Source of the DNA: Chitinophagaceae bacterium
GTDB taxonomy: Bacteria > Bacteroidota > Bacteroidia > Chitinophagales > Chitinophagaceae
Direction of reading: 5' to 3'
DNA length: 64,000 bases
Assembly: GCA_019638615.1 (NCBI GenBank)
Contig: JAHBTL010000009.1
Span: forward strand, 62,001-126,000
This document shows positions 1 through 9,029 of the stretch, one piece after another. Both the position numbers and the translations under genes were made by a program. The notes beneath the pieces are model-generated. The model was not told the origin of the DNA, did not search any database, and saw only the letters and a list, made by a program, of their open reading frames with translations. How positions within the stretch are numbered: the stretch's first letter is position 1; each line of letters begins with the position of its first letter.

Positions 1-1119
1 AAGATATCCTAATGAAATGCGATACCCGGATCTTTCTCCTCTTGAAGAAACGCTAAGCTGATGCTCATTGGATGTTGCGCCGCCCCAAAGATAATCCTGC
101 ATGGTTCCCGGGAAGAAGGCAAAGTCTTTTACATCGGTAAAAAAACCGGTATTAGATAAGCCAAGCCCGGATAACGCGTCCGCGGCTTCTGTGTTGGTTA
201 AAACGGTTTTACCATTTTGGGTTGCATATTCCATCAGTTTTCCATAACGATACCACAGGTCAGTAGCTGCAAAGCCGTCTGTTGTTCTGACTTCTGCCAT
301 CATCGGCCCCCAGCCATATACATCGGTAAGCTTAGGTTGCAGGCCAATTATTTTTTTAGATACTGATCCGTTGTATTCAATTACGGCGCGGCCCGATTTG
401 GCTCTTTTGGTGGTGATTATCACCACCCCACCTGCTGCCCTTGCTCCATAGATTGAGGAAGCGGCGGCATCTTTCAAAAAAGAAATATTATCAATATCGG
501 CAGGGTTGAATGAGTTTAGTGCAGAAGAATTTGGCAGGGTCAATCCATCTACGATCACCAATGGTTCCGCACCATTTACTGATGAATTACCGCGCACCAG
601 GAAATTCCATGCTTCCCTTCCCGGCTGTGATGAGCTGCGCGTAATGGTAACACCCGGCACCTGTCCCTGCAGGGCAGCAACAGGACTCGCAATGGGACCG
701 CGATTCTGGAAGGTTTTGGCATCAACAGTAGATATCGCTCCTGTGAGCGATCCTTTTTTGCGGGTTCCAAACCCAACCACTACCACATCACTCAATTGCG
801 TTCCTTCATTCTCCAGTTTAATATCTATTTCATTTTGGGCGCCTGTTTTCACTTCTAATGTTTTGTAGCCGATGCTACTGATAACCAGTATTGCATTACT
901 TCCAGCCCCAATTGAAAATTTTCCCTGGTCGTTGGCAGTTGTTGAAGTTCGTGTACCCTTAACTGAAATAGTGGCGCCCGGCAAAGGCGCAGACGTTTTG
1001 GAATCAGTAACGGCGCCCGAAACTGTTCTGGTTTGGGCAAAAATCGCATTGGCAGACAGCAGGAATATTGCAGTTGCAAGCACTGCTATTCCTCCCGGCA
1101 GTCGTTTAAACCTTCTCAT
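1..1119 (-). CDS. SusC/RagA-type TonB-dependent receptor, N-terminal part (runs off the window)
   Basis: Outer-membrane receptor for oligosaccharide import. Reading leftward from the ATG at 1117-1119, one open frame of 373 codons continues to base 1. Residues 1-29 are a signal peptide ending in AIFAQ. A carboxypeptidase-D-like regulatory domain follows (GAVTDSKTSAPLPGATISVKG, about 33-110), then the SusC signature VVVVGFGTRKKGSLTGAIS and the plug with LVIVDGL and the SIYGARAAGGVVIITTK motif. There is no STN domain, so this is not an ECF sigma/FecR-signalling receptor, unlike the SusC at 12825. The LacI-family gene at 1176 lies 57 bp upstream in the same direction and is the obvious candidate regulator. 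The barrel lies outside the window. Confidence 0.93.
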   Translation of the reverse strand, partial: MRRFKRLPGGIAVLATAIFLLSANAIFAQTRTVSGAVTDSKTSAPLPGATISVKGTRTSTTANDQGKFSIGAGSNAILVISSIGYKTLEVKTGAQNEIDIKLENEGTQLSDVVVVGFGTRKKGSLTGAISTVDAKTFQNRGPIASPVAALQGQVPGVTITRSSSQPGREAWNFLVRGNSSVNGAEPLVIVDGLTLPNSSALNSFNPADIDNISFLKDAAASSIYGARAAGGVVIITTKRAKSGRAVIEYNGSVSKKIIGLQPKLTDVYGWGPMMAEVRTTDGFAATDLWYRYGKLMEYATQNGKTVLTNTEAADALSGLGLSNTGFFTDVKDFAFFPGTMQDYLWGGATSNEHQLSVSSRGERSGYRISLGYL

Positions 1120-1175
1120 ACCTGTTAGTTTTAAATGATAAAAAATGTTGAATGGCATATAGAGTATTTTTGCTT

Positions 1176-2192
1176 TTATGATTTTATTGATGACTTTCTT
1201 ATGATGAGGTCTGTAGATAATATAATTGTTTGAGGTTTATTCAATTTACCATCGCCGGAAAGAAGACCAAGCAACAGCGTAGTTACATTTTCGGAGATTG
1301 CTTTAACCGGTTGCGATACTGCTGTAATAGAAGGGCTGAATAACGCAAAATTGGTGTTGTCATCAAAACCTACAACACCAATATCATGGGGAATATGCAA
1401 ACCCAACTCCTGGATTGCTTTAATTCCGCTTACAGCCAGGTAATTGGTAGCAAAAAGAATTGCATCTGTTTTATCCTCCATAATGAATTTCTTTACTAAT
1501 TCAGTTATTTCTTCCGGCGCTGTTTTATAATGTATCTTTAAACAACGCTTTACAAAACCTGCTTCTTTAATTGCTTTGTTATACCCTTTTAAGCGGTCTT
1601 TCATTTGACCCTGCTCAGAATTAAGCGTAACTAAGGCTATACTTGCAAACCCGTTTTCAACAAGATGCCTGGTGGCCTTGTATGCACCTTCTTTATTATC
1701 AACAATCACATTGGTAGTAGGAACTCCGGGAAAAAAGCGATCAAAAACAATCACAGGTTTTGATTCCTGCAATAGTTCGGATATTTCAGTTTCTGTTTCC
1801 GGGGCAGGCGCTATAATGTAGCCGTCAACTTGCCTTTCGTGAAATATTCTAAGTAATTCTTTTGCCTTTTCAGTATTGTTATCTGTGCTGGAATGAAAGA
1901 TTTTGTAGCCTTTTTTGTAAAGATTGTCCTCAACTATCCTGGCTATGCTGGAAAAAAAAGGATCTGATATATCTTCAACAAGCATTCCTATAATCATGCT
2001 CTTGCCTGTTCGCAGGCTTTGCGCAATCTGGTTTGGACGATAGCCTGTTTTTTTTACATGAGAGAGAATGCGCTGTTCAAGCTTTTGACTGATTTTTTGT
2101 TCTTCTGCTTTTCCATTCAGTACAAATGAAACCGCAGTGGCGGAAACATCAAGCTGACGGGCAATATCGCGTATAGATACTTTCTTTTTCAT
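1176..2192 (-). CDS. LacI-family transcriptional regulator
   Basis: DNA-binding sugar-responsive repressor, 338 residues, the usual family length. Residues 4-50 form the LacI helix-turn-helix (VSIRDIARQLDVSATAVSFVLNG), followed by the hinge YRPNQIAQSLRTGKS and a periplasmic-binding-protein-like effector domain (IGMLVEDISDPFFSSIARIVE, VIVFDRFFPGVPTTNVIVDN, GVVGFDDNTNFALFSPSITAV). It reads toward the SusC gene at 1-1119 and is divergent from a second LacI-type gene at 2382. The 190 bp between the two regulators carries two operator-like palindromes. Ligand unknown; control of the SusC neighbour is inferred from position. Confidence 0.93.
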   Translation of the reverse strand: MKKKVSIRDIARQLDVSATAVSFVLNGKAEEQKISQKLEQRILSHVKKTGYRPNQIAQSLRTGKSMIIGMLVEDISDPFFSSIARIVEDNLYKKGYKIFHSSTDNNTEKAKELLRIFHERQVDGYIIAPAPETETEISELLQESKPVIVFDRFFPGVPTTNVIVDNKEGAYKATRHLVENGFASIALVTLNSEQGQMKDRLKGYNKAIKEAGFVKRCLKIHYKTAPEEITELVKKFIMEDKTDAILFATNYLAVSGIKAIQELGLHIPHDIGVVGFDDNTNFALFSPSITAVSQPVKAISENVTTLLLGLLSGDGKLNKPQTIILSTDLIIRKSSIKS

Positions 2193-2289
2193 ACCGGCAA
2201 AACAATCTTAAATCTTTAATGCCTCTAAAGCATTTCAAAAAATTAATCGTTATTTCGACACTTAATTTTTAACAAAACTATATTTCTAA

Positions 2290-2307
2290 AACTAAATCGG
2301 TTTAGTT
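2290..2307. promoter_or_regulatory. LacI-type operator candidate, 18-bp palindrome
   Basis: AACTAAATCGGTTTAGTT is a dyad with 8 of 9 base pairs matched and a central CG, the hallmark of LacI-family operators. It sits between two divergent LacI-family genes. Which of the two proteins binds it is not visible. Confidence 0.55.
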
Positions 2308-2312
2308 ATTTG

Positions 2313-2326
2313 TGCAAACGTTGGCA
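2313..2326. promoter_or_regulatory. Second LacI/CcpA-like operator candidate
   Basis: TGCAAACGTTGGCA fits the cre-type consensus TGNAANCGNTNNCA exactly and has a central CG. It lies 5 bp after the 18-bp palindrome and about 55 bp before the start of the regulator at 2382, a position suited to autoregulation. Confidence 0.45.
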
Positions 2327-2381
2327 TTACATGAAAAGGGTTTACCTTAGAATGAATATTATTATAAGGAATTATGCCATA

Positions 2382-3431
2382 ATGAAATCAGAATCAATTA
2401 CCATTAAAGACATTGCCAAAGCATTAAACCTTTCGTTCTCTACTGTATCGAGGGCTTTAAAAGACAGCTATAAGATCAGTGAGCCTATCCGCAGGAAAGT
2501 GCGGGAATATGCAAATGAGCATCATTATAAACCTAATCTGCTTGCGCAAAGCCTTCGTGGTAATAAAGGCAGGAGCATTGGCTTGCTGTTGCCTGCCATA
2601 CCAAACAGTTTTTTTTCGGAAGTGATCAGTGGCATTGAATCTGTAGCCAATGAAAAAGATTATAAGCTTATCATTACCCAAAGTCTTGAATCGTACGACA
2701 AAGAGGTAAGGAGCTTGTCTTATCTCTCCTGGCATTCAATAGACGGGCTTATTGTTTCTGTTGCTGCTGAAACAACCAGCTTTGAACATTTCAAAGCTTT
2801 ACAGGAAAAAGGAACGCCGGTTGTATTTTTTGACCGGATAGCAAATGATATCAATACTCATTCCGTAACTACAGATAACAGGGGGGGCGCTTATAAGGCT
2901 ACTAAACATTTAATTGAACAGGGATACAGGAGGATCGCCCAGATTACAAGCCCTCCCGCTCTCTTTATTACCACTGAACGACTTGCCGGATATAAGGAAG
3001 CCCTGCAGGAAGCCGGAATAGCATTCAATGAAAATTATATTAAGTATTGTGATCATGGCGGTATGGATTTTAATGAAATACAAACCGCAACCGAAGCCTT
3101 GCTGGCAGCAACACCTGCACCTGATGCAATTTTTACCGCATCAGACAGAATCACCATCGGAACATTAACTGTTTTGCATAAACGAAAAATGAAGATCCCT
3201 GAAGATATTGCAGTTATCGGCTTTTCAAATTTCAGCGCCCCGGAAATTTTTAATCCGCCGCTGACTACAATAAAACAGCCTGCATTCGAGATGGGCAGAC
3301 AGGCTATTGAACTACTCCTGCAATTGATTGAAAGCAAAAGGCCAATCAAGCAGTTTGAGAAAAGGGTGCTTTCGGCAGAATTGATCGTCAGGGAATCCAC
3401 CGGAAAAAATAAAAGATTTTACACTGGTTAA
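2382..3431 (+). CDS. LacI-family transcriptional regulator
   Basis: Second LacI-family repressor, 349 residues from the ATG at 2382 (KSESITIKDIAKALNLSFSTVSRALKD is the helix-turn-helix). The open frame extends upstream to a TTG at 2310, but that extension has no domain content and would overlap the operator-like sites, so the ATG is preferred. The effector domain shows SIGLLLPAIPNSFFSEVISGIE, VVFFDRIANDINTHSVTTDN and AVIGFSNFSAPEIFNPPLTTI. It is divergent from the LacI-type gene at 1176; the two are paralogues but clearly different, so they probably sense different sugars. No metabolic gene follows it downstream. Confidence 0.92.
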   Translation: MKSESITIKDIAKALNLSFSTVSRALKDSYKISEPIRRKVREYANEHHYKPNLLAQSLRGNKGRSIGLLLPAIPNSFFSEVISGIESVANEKDYKLIITQSLESYDKEVRSLSYLSWHSIDGLIVSVAAETTSFEHFKALQEKGTPVVFFDRIANDINTHSVTTDNRGGAYKATKHLIEQGYRRIAQITSPPALFITTERLAGYKEALQEAGIAFNENYIKYCDHGGMDFNEIQTATEALLAATPAPDAIFTASDRITIGTLTVLHKRKMKIPEDIAVIGFSNFSAPEIFNPPLTTIKQPAFEMGRQAIELLLQLIESKRPIKQFEKRVLSAELIVRESTGKNKRFYTG

Positions 3432-3734
3432 TGTGTTTGTTTGATGAGGACCATCGTGAACATGCGCAGTATATGACTTATGTTTTCTGTTTCATATAGT
3501 TTGATGATACGAAAAGTTCATAGGTATTCACATTCTATATCGCTATTTTCAGTATAAATTCTCCTTTGAATGTCCATCTGCTGTAGCTTTCATAGATCTG
3601 AATCTTATTCTGTATGAGGCTGGGGTTGGATACTAACTTCCCGTTCTCTGTTCATCGCCTGTTGCGACGCAATCCGTTCATCGTTCCTGTCGCTATGGAG
3701 CATTTACCTTTTGATTTTACTTGCAGGCGCAGTC

Positions 3735-3960
3735 CCACAAGTGTTCGAAACCTGAAATTTACTCAAGAGGTGCAGCGCACCTTAATCTTTGTAGCTGATT
3801 ATCATGAACGTTTTTTAGCCGCAGAGCGGCGAAATATTTTTACCCACTAAAATGATATTCCGGTGCGCTGCACCTTGCATCCACGGAATCAATTGTCTAC
3901 AAATATACCGCCGCGCTGCGGCTGAAAGCGGTTATTGTGAAAGGTTTCGAACACTTGTGG
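3735..3960. repeat. 226-bp segment bounded by a perfect 19-bp inverted repeat
   Basis: The 19 bp at 3735-3753 (CCACAAGTGTTCGAAACCT) recur exactly inverted at 3942-3960. Just outside, GCAGGC at about 3723 and its complement at about 3971 extend the ends imperfectly. The interior contains only REP-like palindromes and no credible gene. It resembles a non-autonomous (MITE-like) element or a large cruciform. The rest of 3432-4191 shows nothing recognisable. Confidence 0.6.
3768..3930. repeat. REP-like palindrome cluster
   Basis: Four variants of one unit occur: a GC-rich palindrome followed by a motif close to ATATTTGTAG. They are AGGTGC-AGC-GCACCT with CTTTGTAG (3769-3793, plus), GCCGCAGAGCGGC with AAATATTTTTAC (3818-3842, plus), GGTGCAGCGCACC with a degenerate tail (3874-3850, minus) and GCCGCAGCGCGGCGG with ATATTTGTAG (about 3922-3897, minus). 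The same unit recurs at 40.6-40.9 kb next to a transposase relic. Confidence 0.6.
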
Positions 3961-4191
3961 CGCAGTCCTTCTGCCTGCGTTGAGCCACTGCACCCGGACT
4001 TATTGCGGATAAAGATCAGGCAGGTGTAATTGTAATCTGTTTGGTATATCGGTAATTACTCCTGCCTGAACATTATCCGGGTGTCCATTCTTTGATTATT
4101 GTTATTCATTATACCTGGTGACGGACATCGAAGATATTGCCTTATACACACCAATGCATCTCTGTTCCCGGTGCAAGCATAGCATCGTTCG

Positions 4192-4761
4192 TTAGCCCTT
4201 TTTCATAAAAAACAACTCATACCCCAGGTCAATCTTATCGTATATTTTAAACCCAAACTTTTCGTACCAGGGAAGATTCCGGGTAGTTGATGTTTCCAAA
4301 CATATTGTTCTCTCTAAATCGTTTGCTCTTTTTATAAGTTGCTTTAACATTGTACTGCCAATTCCCGTTCCTTGTGCTTCTTGTGCTGCACCAATAAACC
4401 ACAGGTAATATAATAGTGAATCCGGCTGCGTCTTCTTCACAATCGACTCTCTTTTCATTACCATTGAAATCTTTGCTAACCCTATTACTTTAATTACGAG
4501 TTTAATATCCAACCAAATAGTATGAAGGTTCGTTTTCTTTTTTTCAGGAAGCAACACAAGTGCGCAGCCTTTCTTATCTTCAGAAATAAATACTTCGCCG
4601 TAATGGTAGCACATTTCAAAAGAGTAGTTCATTAGCGATTTGATTCTTTTATTCCTTTTGAAATCTTGCCTGACTATATAATTAACACTCTTATTGTTTT
4701 CAAATGATTTAAAAAGCAGATTGACTACTGCTGCTTTATCCATTAATGTGGCTCTATTCAT
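4192..4761 (-). CDS. GNAT-family N-acetyltransferase
   Basis: Acetyl-CoA-dependent acetyltransferase of 189 residues. The acetyl-CoA pyrophosphate-binding loop is AQGTGIGSTMLKQLI (residues 129-143), matching the family Q/R-x-x-G-x-G/A pattern, and the C-terminal strand-loop NLPWYEKFGFKIYDK (162-176) is typical of the fold. Substrate cannot be deduced. It is monocistronic. The putative small RNA at 4883-4953 ends about 120 bp upstream on the same strand, so a leader or attenuator relationship is possible but unproven. Confidence 0.88.
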   Translation of the reverse strand: MNRATLMDKAAVVNLLFKSFENNKSVNYIVRQDFKRNKRIKSLMNYSFEMCYHYGEVFISEDKKGCALVLLPEKKKTNLHTIWLDIKLVIKVIGLAKISMVMKRESIVKKTQPDSLLYYLWFIGAAQEAQGTGIGSTMLKQLIKRANDLERTICLETSTTRNLPWYEKFGFKIYDKIDLGYELFFMKKG

Positions 4762-4882
4762 TCAAGCAAATTATGCTGACAGGTATCTGTATATAAGCTC
4801 TCCTGCAACATGCCTGCCAAATACCCCTTTTGTTTAGTATTTCCTATACAGAATAATGACAGGCTGGTTAGAAAGTATACAA

Positions 4883-4953
4883 TTACAAAATCAGCCCCTG
4901 TAGAAACAGGAGCTGATACCAAAACTAACTGCTTATGAAAAACTTATTGATTG
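4883..4953 (-). ncRNA. Putative small RNA, copy 1 of a duplicated element
   Basis: On the minus strand a TATCTTTG promoter box (4966-4959) is followed by about 70 nt and ends in a hairpin (4893-4914: AGCTCCTGT-TTCT-ACAGGGGCT) with a U-rich tail. The RNA contains CATAAGCAGTTAGTTTTGG, which recurs identically in a second element at 56.1 kb with the same layout and a different but still pairing terminator. A stable rho-independent end plus conserved core argues for a non-coding RNA. No open frame spans it. An attenuator for the GNAT gene is the alternative. Confidence 0.55.
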
Positions 4954-4958
4954 AGCAA

Positions 4959-5005
4959 CAAAGATAACATAACATACACCCTTACCATTTACTATTTTGG
5001 TAAAT
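4959..5005 (-). promoter_or_regulatory. Promoter and 19-bp palindromic operator of small RNA copy 1
   Basis: The -7 element TATCTTTG (4966-4959) matches the Bacteroidota TAnnTTTG consensus. ATTTACCAAAATAGTAAAT, read on the minus strand, lies at 5005-4987, exactly 20 bp upstream of the -7 box, covering the -33 region. The same palindrome occurs at the same spacing in copy 2. Its form (TACTATTTTGGTA core) resembles HxlR/YodB-type boxes, which is only a suggestion. Confidence 0.55.
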
Positions 5006-5202
5006 ACATCTACCTCTACCTGTGTTTATATTTACCGGGTTGCTTATAATCCTTTTTTCCCTTCTGCACAGTAGGGTTCGGTTTTTATCTGTTTCCCTAT
5101 TTATACAATTCATTAATCCTATAGCGGTTTCATCGCCGAACACAAAGTGATGCCTGAAAGCCGGCAATACCGCTTTTATCCTTCGCGCATTTTCAATCAT
5201 CT

Positions 5203-8106
5203 CTATTTAATATTTTCTAAACCAATAAGAGAGATTGTTTTTTCGATATCGCTCAAATATTTCTCCAGCACATTTTTGTCTACTTTTCCGTCTGCCAGCA
5301 AAACAGACAACTTGTTTTCTATTGCTGAGTCTATCAGTTCGTCATAAGGCTTTCCAACACCAAGTTTCACGGGCCATAATTCGGATTCTGCTATCTTTCC
5401 TTTCGCAACCTGATATTTTCTTTTTCTTATCGCCTTTACGGCCAGCATCAGTTTTGTTTTCCGGTAAAGTTCCCGTCCTATCTGCGCGCCCTCAAACGGC
5501 AGAATCTCAACATTATTCAGTACAGACTCCGCCTGCTCATATTCATTATTAGCTATCAGGATTTTGGCATAGATGATTGCCGACAAGTAATGGTTTTTGT
5601 GCTGCTTATAAAAAGGCGTTATTACATTCCGGGCATTCTTATGTTCTCCGGCTTGCATATAAGTTTCCGCCAAGCGATGAACATACCTCCATTCCGCAGG
5701 CGCTAAGGCAATCGCTTTGTTCAGATCTTCTATTCTGCTCTTTTCGAACAGTTGTGAACGAAGCGCGTAAAACGGGGCGAAGGCGGGATTTTCATCATCA
5801 ATGGACAATATCAACTCCTTAGCCATACCAATATTATTGCGGAACAGGTGAATCAATGACATAAAATATACCGCTTTCCAATCCCGTTTTGTTGTATTGG
5901 CCCATTGAAAAACCTCCATGCTTTCTTCCCTGAAAGGGAACACAAAATGGGGGTCGGATTTTTGAGCTTCATGCAACAGGTACATCGCATTTTCCGATCT
6001 TCGCTCAATAAAAGCAAGCCAGTAGCGGCATTCAGGGTTACCCGGGGACACCCGGAGTAAACCGGAGCTTCTTTCAGGGAACCCGAGTGTGTAGTACCAG
6101 ATGCCAAGTTCCAGGTATACCTGTTCAGGCATTTCCTTCTTTATAAGATTGCTGAAGTCTTTTAATTTTTCAGCATTTTTTTGCATAAAATAATCTTCAA
6201 ACAGGAGAAAATAGTTGAGCGGATCGAGCTCCTTTATCTGCTTCTTTATGGCTTCCTTCTTTTGCTCATGCCCTGAAACATCGTACAACAAAAAGATCAA
6301 CTGTAATCCTTCTATATTGTACCTATTGTTAACCATACTTTTCTCCGCATATTCAATCGCTTTGGCATACTTCTTATGACGGAGATAGATCCTGCTTATC
6401 TCGGTGAACGCAGCGCTTCTGGCTGAAGGAGTAAGTGCCGCTATCTCGAAGCCATCGAGTGCATCGGCAATCTTACCTGTTTTGAGCGCCGAACGTCCAT
6501 ATTCAAAATTAGCTTCAGGATCATAGGTGTCGATAGACAATGCCCTTTTCGCATAGATAAACGCGGAGTCATAATTCATACGATGATATTGCAGGCGAGC
6601 CATCTCCGTGAGTGCGGGTACAAAAAGGGGGTCTTTCGTTAAAGATTCCTTCATTGCCGCTTCACTCTGTTCATACAGCCGCATACCCGACAAATCCCGT
6701 CCCTTCAAATAAAGACCGTACGAACTGCTTGGGTCAAACAAACTGTCTGTTTTTACTGGTCGTTGCAAAACATCATCTTCCTTACTCCATATTTCCGACT
6801 GACCTAATAGAATGCGATGAACAGGCGCTGAGTCGCTTTTACGCTTTGTTATAGAATAGGGAATGGCGATATCCAACGACACGGCTTCACTGAACAACTC
6901 ATTACCGCTTTTGTCAAATCCCTTCAGTGTGTCTGTGATTTTTTGTAACGGAGAGATAAAAATACTCACTATACTTTCTTCCTCTTTCAGGTTTACAACC
7001 CCCTCTAAGCACACATGTCCAACACCTCCTGTTTGTTTGAACGGAAACCAGTATTCATTCCATGTATCGGTTGCGTAAGGAACAAACCCTATTTGTTTAA
7101 AAGGGGTAAGACTGCTGACAGGATAATTTTGGTTGAACAACCTGCCGCTTTGAATTTCCACATATTGTTCGCCTTTATCGGATAAAAGGTCTTTCCATAT
7201 TTCTCCCTGCCCGGAAGAAGCCCAGAGAAATATTTTCCTGCCTGGCTTTTCATCCCTGTTGGTGTATTGCATTACGCCAAAATTCTCTGTGGGCCAAAAA
7301 GCACCGAAATAAGGTGTTCTGCGCCCTAATACATGATAAGACTTATCCTCTCCGAAATCATTGCCTGCAACCAATGACAAGTCTTTATTCCTTTTTATAT
7401 CAAAGGGCCAGTCATAAGCCGAACCATCATGTTCAAGAGAATGCGTTCCCCTGTTTACGAGTGAAAGGTCATTGGTACGCAATACGCCGGCATTCACCCA
7501 GTTGTAATAGGGTTGTGTGCCGGAAGTCTTATTATGCCAGAAGGATCGTGTGGTAAACCATCCCTTATCTTTAGGCAGGTTGATTTCTACGGTCCAGGAT
7601 GTTCTTGTGAGTAAATCCAGATCGTTTATGAAACAGCTTACGCTGCCGTCCTCATTCGCCCTTGTTAAATAATTCACGGGGAATGCACAGCTTGGTGCAT
7701 GCCCCATAACGCCGTAATTAAATTCAATCCCCCCGGAAGTCCATGGACCCCGCAAGGAAATATCCCTGAATTTTACCACATTGTTGCCGTAAAACAGTTC
7801 TTTCCCGCTGGTTTTGTCAATAACAGACCATATCTTACCTCCGATTTCAGGAAATATCTTTATGATCAGAAAATCATTCTCCAACTCTGCCACCGTCCAT
7901 GTTTTTTCGTTGGCTTTATTTGAAAAGCCATCATAACGATAATAGGGATAAATACTACCAAAAACAGGAACCGGATCCGGATCAGAAAAAGCATAGGTCT
8001 TATACGCTGTCTGACTTATCTTTACCCGGGCGTTATTCTGAGCGCTCAACAGGAATGGGAATATAAGTCCCGGCAGTGATAATAATATTCTTGTTTTAAT
8101 ATTCAT
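5203..8106 (-). CDS. DUF5107 domain and tetratricopeptide repeat protein, exported
   Basis: Large exported protein of 967 residues. A signal peptide (1-22, ending LLSAQ) is followed by a DUF5107 domain (about 40-340; FEIGGKIWSVIDK-like stretch FPEIGGKIWSVIDKTSGKELFY, GGIEFNYGVMGHAP). This region has the look of a galactose-mutarotase-like beta-sandwich that handles sugars, which is family knowledge rather than something shown here. From about 470 to 750 there are tandem TPR units (AMKESLTKDPLFVPALTEMARLQYHR, AFIYAKRALSIDTYDPEANFEYG, AIEYAEKSMVNNRYNIEG) and a degenerate helical tail. It is the last gene of the sigma/FecR-SusCD locus and probably acts in the periplasm or at the cell surface on the imported glycan. 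Confidence 0.85.
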   Translation of the reverse strand: MNIKTRILLSLPGLIFPFLLSAQNNARVKISQTAYKTYAFSDPDPVPVFGSIYPYYRYDGFSNKANEKTWTVAELENDFLIIKIFPEIGGKIWSVIDKTSGKELFYGNNVVKFRDISLRGPWTSGGIEFNYGVMGHAPSCAFPVNYLTRANEDGSVSCFINDLDLLTRTSWTVEINLPKDKGWFTTRSFWHNKTSGTQPYYNWVNAGVLRTNDLSLVNRGTHSLEHDGSAYDWPFDIKRNKDLSLVAGNDFGEDKSYHVLGRRTPYFGAFWPTENFGVMQYTNRDEKPGRKIFLWASSGQGEIWKDLLSDKGEQYVEIQSGRLFNQNYPVSSLTPFKQIGFVPYATDTWNEYWFPFKQTGGVGHVCLEGVVNLKEEESIVSIFISPLQKITDTLKGFDKSGNELFSEAVSLDIAIPYSITKRKSDSAPVHRILLGQSEIWSKEDDVLQRPVKTDSLFDPSSSYGLYLKGRDLSGMRLYEQSEAAMKESLTKDPLFVPALTEMARLQYHRMNYDSAFIYAKRALSIDTYDPEANFEYGRSALKTGKIADALDGFEIAALTPSARSAAFTEISRIYLRHKKYAKAIEYAEKSMVNNRYNIEGLQLIFLLYDVSGHEQKKEAIKKQIKELDPLNYFLLFEDYFMQKNAEKLKDFSNLIKKEMPEQVYLELGIWYYTLGFPERSSGLLRVSPGNPECRYWLAFIERRSENAMYLLHEAQKSDPHFVFPFREESMEVFQWANTTKRDWKAVYFMSLIHLFRNNIGMAKELILSIDDENPAFAPFYALRSQLFEKSRIEDLNKAIALAPAEWRYVHRLAETYMQAGEHKNARNVITPFYKQHKNHYLSAIIYAKILIANNEYEQAESVLNNVEILPFEGAQIGRELYRKTKLMLAVKAIRKRKYQVAKGKIAESELWPVKLGVGKPYDELIDSAIENKLSVLLADGKVDKNVLEKYLSDIEKTISLIGLENIK

Positions 8107-8192
8107 AGTATAATGCTTGATAGAGCTTCCTTCTTTTCATCCGTCTTAAGCACGACATTCTGTATTTGAATTGCACCGGCAACCAGATTTTC

Positions 8193-8939
8193 TTATTTAC
8201 TTTCCTTTTCCAGAAGGTCAGCCAATACTGCAGGCATTGTCATTTGCGGGTTATGGTCTGCCTGCATGGTAACCACCTTCCATCCCCGTTGCTTTGCCCG
8301 TTGGGCAAAAAAGTAAAAATGGTCTTTCTCCGGGTGCCTTAGGTCATCTGCTGTGAAGATATAGGTAGCAGGCAGTGCCAGGGCAAGCGAGTTTCTCCAT
8401 TTTACCGGGGTGGTGAAGGTTTTGAGCGATTGGGGTACGTCATGAGGCAACGGATCGTCTTTACTGATCCAGTTGGGAATTACGAAACCGTCTGTTGATT
8501 CATGCTCAGGCCCTTTTTTGCCATCCGTGCGGGAGGTGATCACGCTTTCCCCGTCATTGGGTACAATAGCATCGAGGTAAATCAATTGTTTGATCCGCCC
8601 GGGAATGCTGTCTGCAACGCCGGTAATTACTGCTCCGCCAAAACTATGCCCTACCAGGATGATATTGTGGAGGTCTTCATAAAGCACCGTATTAACTACA
8701 TCCAGAACGTTGGTTTGGATCGTGATATCCGGGGAGCCTAAATGCGAGCGCTCACCTAACCCGGTAAGTGTTACGCGATAAACATTATTGCCCTTTGCCC
8801 TCATAATGGAATCTACTTTTTTAAAAGACCATCCGCCGCCCCAGGCGCCATGCACAAAAACATAGGTGTTTTGCTGTGCAAAGATTGTTACACTTAAAAG
8901 CGTTACGAGTATGGTAAGAAGGAAATATATTTTTTTCAT
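8193..8939 (-). CDS. Exported alpha/beta hydrolase (esterase-like)
   Basis: Serine hydrolase of 248 residues with a signal peptide (1-21, ending TIFAQ). The oxyanion segment is FVHGAWGGGWS (28-38), the nucleophile elbow GHSFGG (97-102, Ser99) and the catalytic histidine His229 in QADHNPQM; the acid is probably in TADD (197-199). The pattern is that of pyrethroid hydrolase/EstC-like small esterases. It lies 86 bp upstream of the DUF5107-TPR gene and 90 bp downstream of the DUF4091 gene, all in one direction, consistent with de-esterification of the locus substrate. A 36-bp relic of a very similar gene lies at 45379-45414. Confidence 0.9.
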   Translation of the reverse strand: MKKIYFLLTILVTLLSVTIFAQQNTYVFVHGAWGGGWSFKKVDSIMRAKGNNVYRVTLTGLGERSHLGSPDITIQTNVLDVVNTVLYEDLHNIILVGHSFGGAVITGVADSIPGRIKQLIYLDAIVPNDGESVITSRTDGKKGPEHESTDGFVIPNWISKDDPLPHDVPQSLKTFTTPVKWRNSLALALPATYIFTADDLRHPEKDHFYFFAQRAKQRGWKVVTMQADHNPQMTMPAVLADLLEKESK

Positions 8940-9029
8940 TGTTCAGCTATTTTCAAAAAATTCATTTTTTTCAACAATTACATCGTCTGTGTGTGTGCTG
9001 ACCCGGGTTTGAAGATCAGGAATACCTGG

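Noticed and set aside
3614-3850. 78-codon plus-strand frame
   Set aside because: It runs through the REP palindromes and the inverted-repeat arm, has no domain pattern and no conserved start; it is chance.
4982-5200. 72-codon minus-strand frame between the DUF5107 gene and the small RNA
   Set aside because: It ends within the operator palindrome of the small RNA element, and its composition is not protein-like.
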